Source of the DNA: Tepidimonas sediminis
Lineage (GTDB): Bacteria; Pseudomonadota; Gammaproteobacteria; Burkholderiales; Burkholderiaceae_C
Assembly: GCF_007556605.1 (NCBI RefSeq)
Contig: NZ_VJND01000003.1
Coordinates: 62,001-126,000 of the forward strand
Length of the DNA stretch: 64,000 bases
Reading direction: 5' to 3'
Shown: one piece after another, positions 63,406 through 64,000 of the stretch
Layout of the letters: each line of letters starts with the position of its first letter
Position numbering within the stretch: the first letter of the stretch is position 1
The notes under the pieces: generated by a model
What the model was told of the DNA's origin: nothing
Seen by the model: the letters and a program-made list of their open reading frames with translations, nothing else
The model's database searches: none
Translations under genes and position numbers: made by a program

Positions 63406-63456
63406 CGGAGGGCTCCTGCGGGAAAGGGAAAAACGCTCTTCGGGGGCACGCGACCG

Positions 63457-64000
63457 TCAGCCGCGGTGATAACGGGGCGCCACGAACGGCATCGGCACGA
63501 CTTCCATCGGCACCGGCTTGCTGCGCACGATGGCGTGCAGGCGCGTGCCGGCGGCGGCGTGGGCGCTGGCGACGTAGCCCATCGCGATGGGCACGTCCAG
63601 CGTCGGCGACAGCAGCCCGCTGGTCACCTGGCCCACCGGTGTGCCGTCGGGGGTCTGCAGCGGGGCGGGCTCGCGCACCGGGATGCGCTCCAGCGCCTTC
63701 AGGCCGACGCGGCGGCGCGCCACCTCGGCGCGGCCGTCCAACTGCGCCAGCACCCGGTCGGCGCCCGCAAAGCCCCCGGCGCGCTCGCCGCCGCTGCGGC
63801 GCACTTTCTGGATCGCCCAAGTCAGGCCGGCCTCCACCGGCGTGGTGGTGCGGTCGATGTCGTGGCCGTACAGGCACAGGCCGGCTTCCAGCCGCAGCGA
63901 GTTGCGCGCGCCGAGCCCCACCGGCTTGACTTCCGGCTGCGCCAGCAGCGCGCGTGCGAACGCCTCGGCGGCCTCGGCCGGCAGGCCGATCTCGAAGCCG
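63457..64000 (-). CDS. gcvT: Glycine cleavage T protein (aminomethyltransferase), C-terminal part
   Basis: The frame runs out of the right edge, so only the last 180 or so codons are present. They read PVGLGARNSLRLEAGLCLYGHDID, TPVEAGLTWAIQKVRR and TSGLLSPTLDVPIAMGYV, diagnostic of the GcvT folate-binding and C-terminal domains. First gene of gcvT-gcvH-gcvP; any glycine riboswitch would lie outside the window. Confidence 0.95.
   Translation of the reverse strand, partial: GFEIGLPAEAAEAFARALLAQPEVKPVGLGARNSLRLEAGLCLYGHDIDRTTTPVEAGLTWAIQKVRRSGGERAGGFAGADRVLAQLDGRAEVARRRVGLKALERIPVREPAPLQTPDGTPVGQVTSGLLSPTLDVPIAMGYVASAHAAAGTRLHAIVRSKPVPMEVVPMPFVAPRYHRG

Overview
This 64 kb window is GC-rich chromosomal DNA from a betaproteobacterium, most likely an autotrophic member of the Burkholderiales. 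The support is the tmRNA tag ANDERFALAA, the fused aroA-cmk gene, the order gyrA-serC-pheA-tyrA-aroA/cmk-rpsA-ihfB-lapA-lapB, a DUF3579 gene beside argD-argF, and a complete Calvin-Benson-Bassham (CBB) gene set with Form IA RuBisCO. I cannot name the genus from sequence alone. No insertion sequence, prophage, integrase or CRISPR array is visible.

Layout. 1-9.5 kb: housekeeping genes (polyphosphate:AMP phosphotransferase end, argD-argF-ykgJ, DUF3579, rpsT, fatty acid desaturase, rhlE, apaH, a CNNM/CorC-type membrane protein). 9.4-16.8 kb: first CBB arm, with cbbR divergent from cbbL-cbbS-cbbQ-cbbO, followed by an SbtA-type bicarbonate transporter and an SbtB-type PII-like protein. 16.9-17.7 kb: a solitary DUF3883 gene of visibly lower GC. 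17.8-28.4 kb: an eleven-gene leftward operon, many genes overlapping by ATGA: flavin amine oxidase, DUF1365, Cfa-like methyltransferase, chalcone-isomerase-like protein, MFS/GPH transporter, DUF3833 lipoprotein, SDR, SnoaL-like protein, photolyase, DUF2256, FeS-type photolyase. It diverges from a MerR-family regulator with the W-x9-EH B12 photoreceptor signature (LitR/CarH). 29.5-39.6 kb: second CBB arm, with a second cbbR divergent from cbbY-fbp-prk-tkt-gph-gap-pgk-fba. 39.7-54.5 kb: a Crp/Fnr regulator, the lapB to gyrA cluster on the minus strand, an OmpA-like protein, ubiG and a second gph. 54.5-64 kb: tmRNA, sodC, tRNA-Pro(GGG), a MerR-like regulator, transaldolase, aroE, an extradiol dioxygenase, a truncated UPF0126 gene, and gcvP-gcvH-gcvT (cut by the right edge).

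How they work together. The two CBB arms supply RuBisCO and its activase, inorganic carbon uptake, phosphoribulokinase and most regeneration steps; rpe, rpi, tpi and pyk are not here. CbbY, phosphoglycolate phosphatase and the glycine cleavage system would handle RuBisCO side products and glycolate-derived glycine. The light/B12 operon would repair UV lesions and remodel membrane lipids under light or singlet-oxygen stress. Its position between the two CBB arms, with its regulator gene overlapping the second cbbR tail to tail, is the most striking feature of the window.
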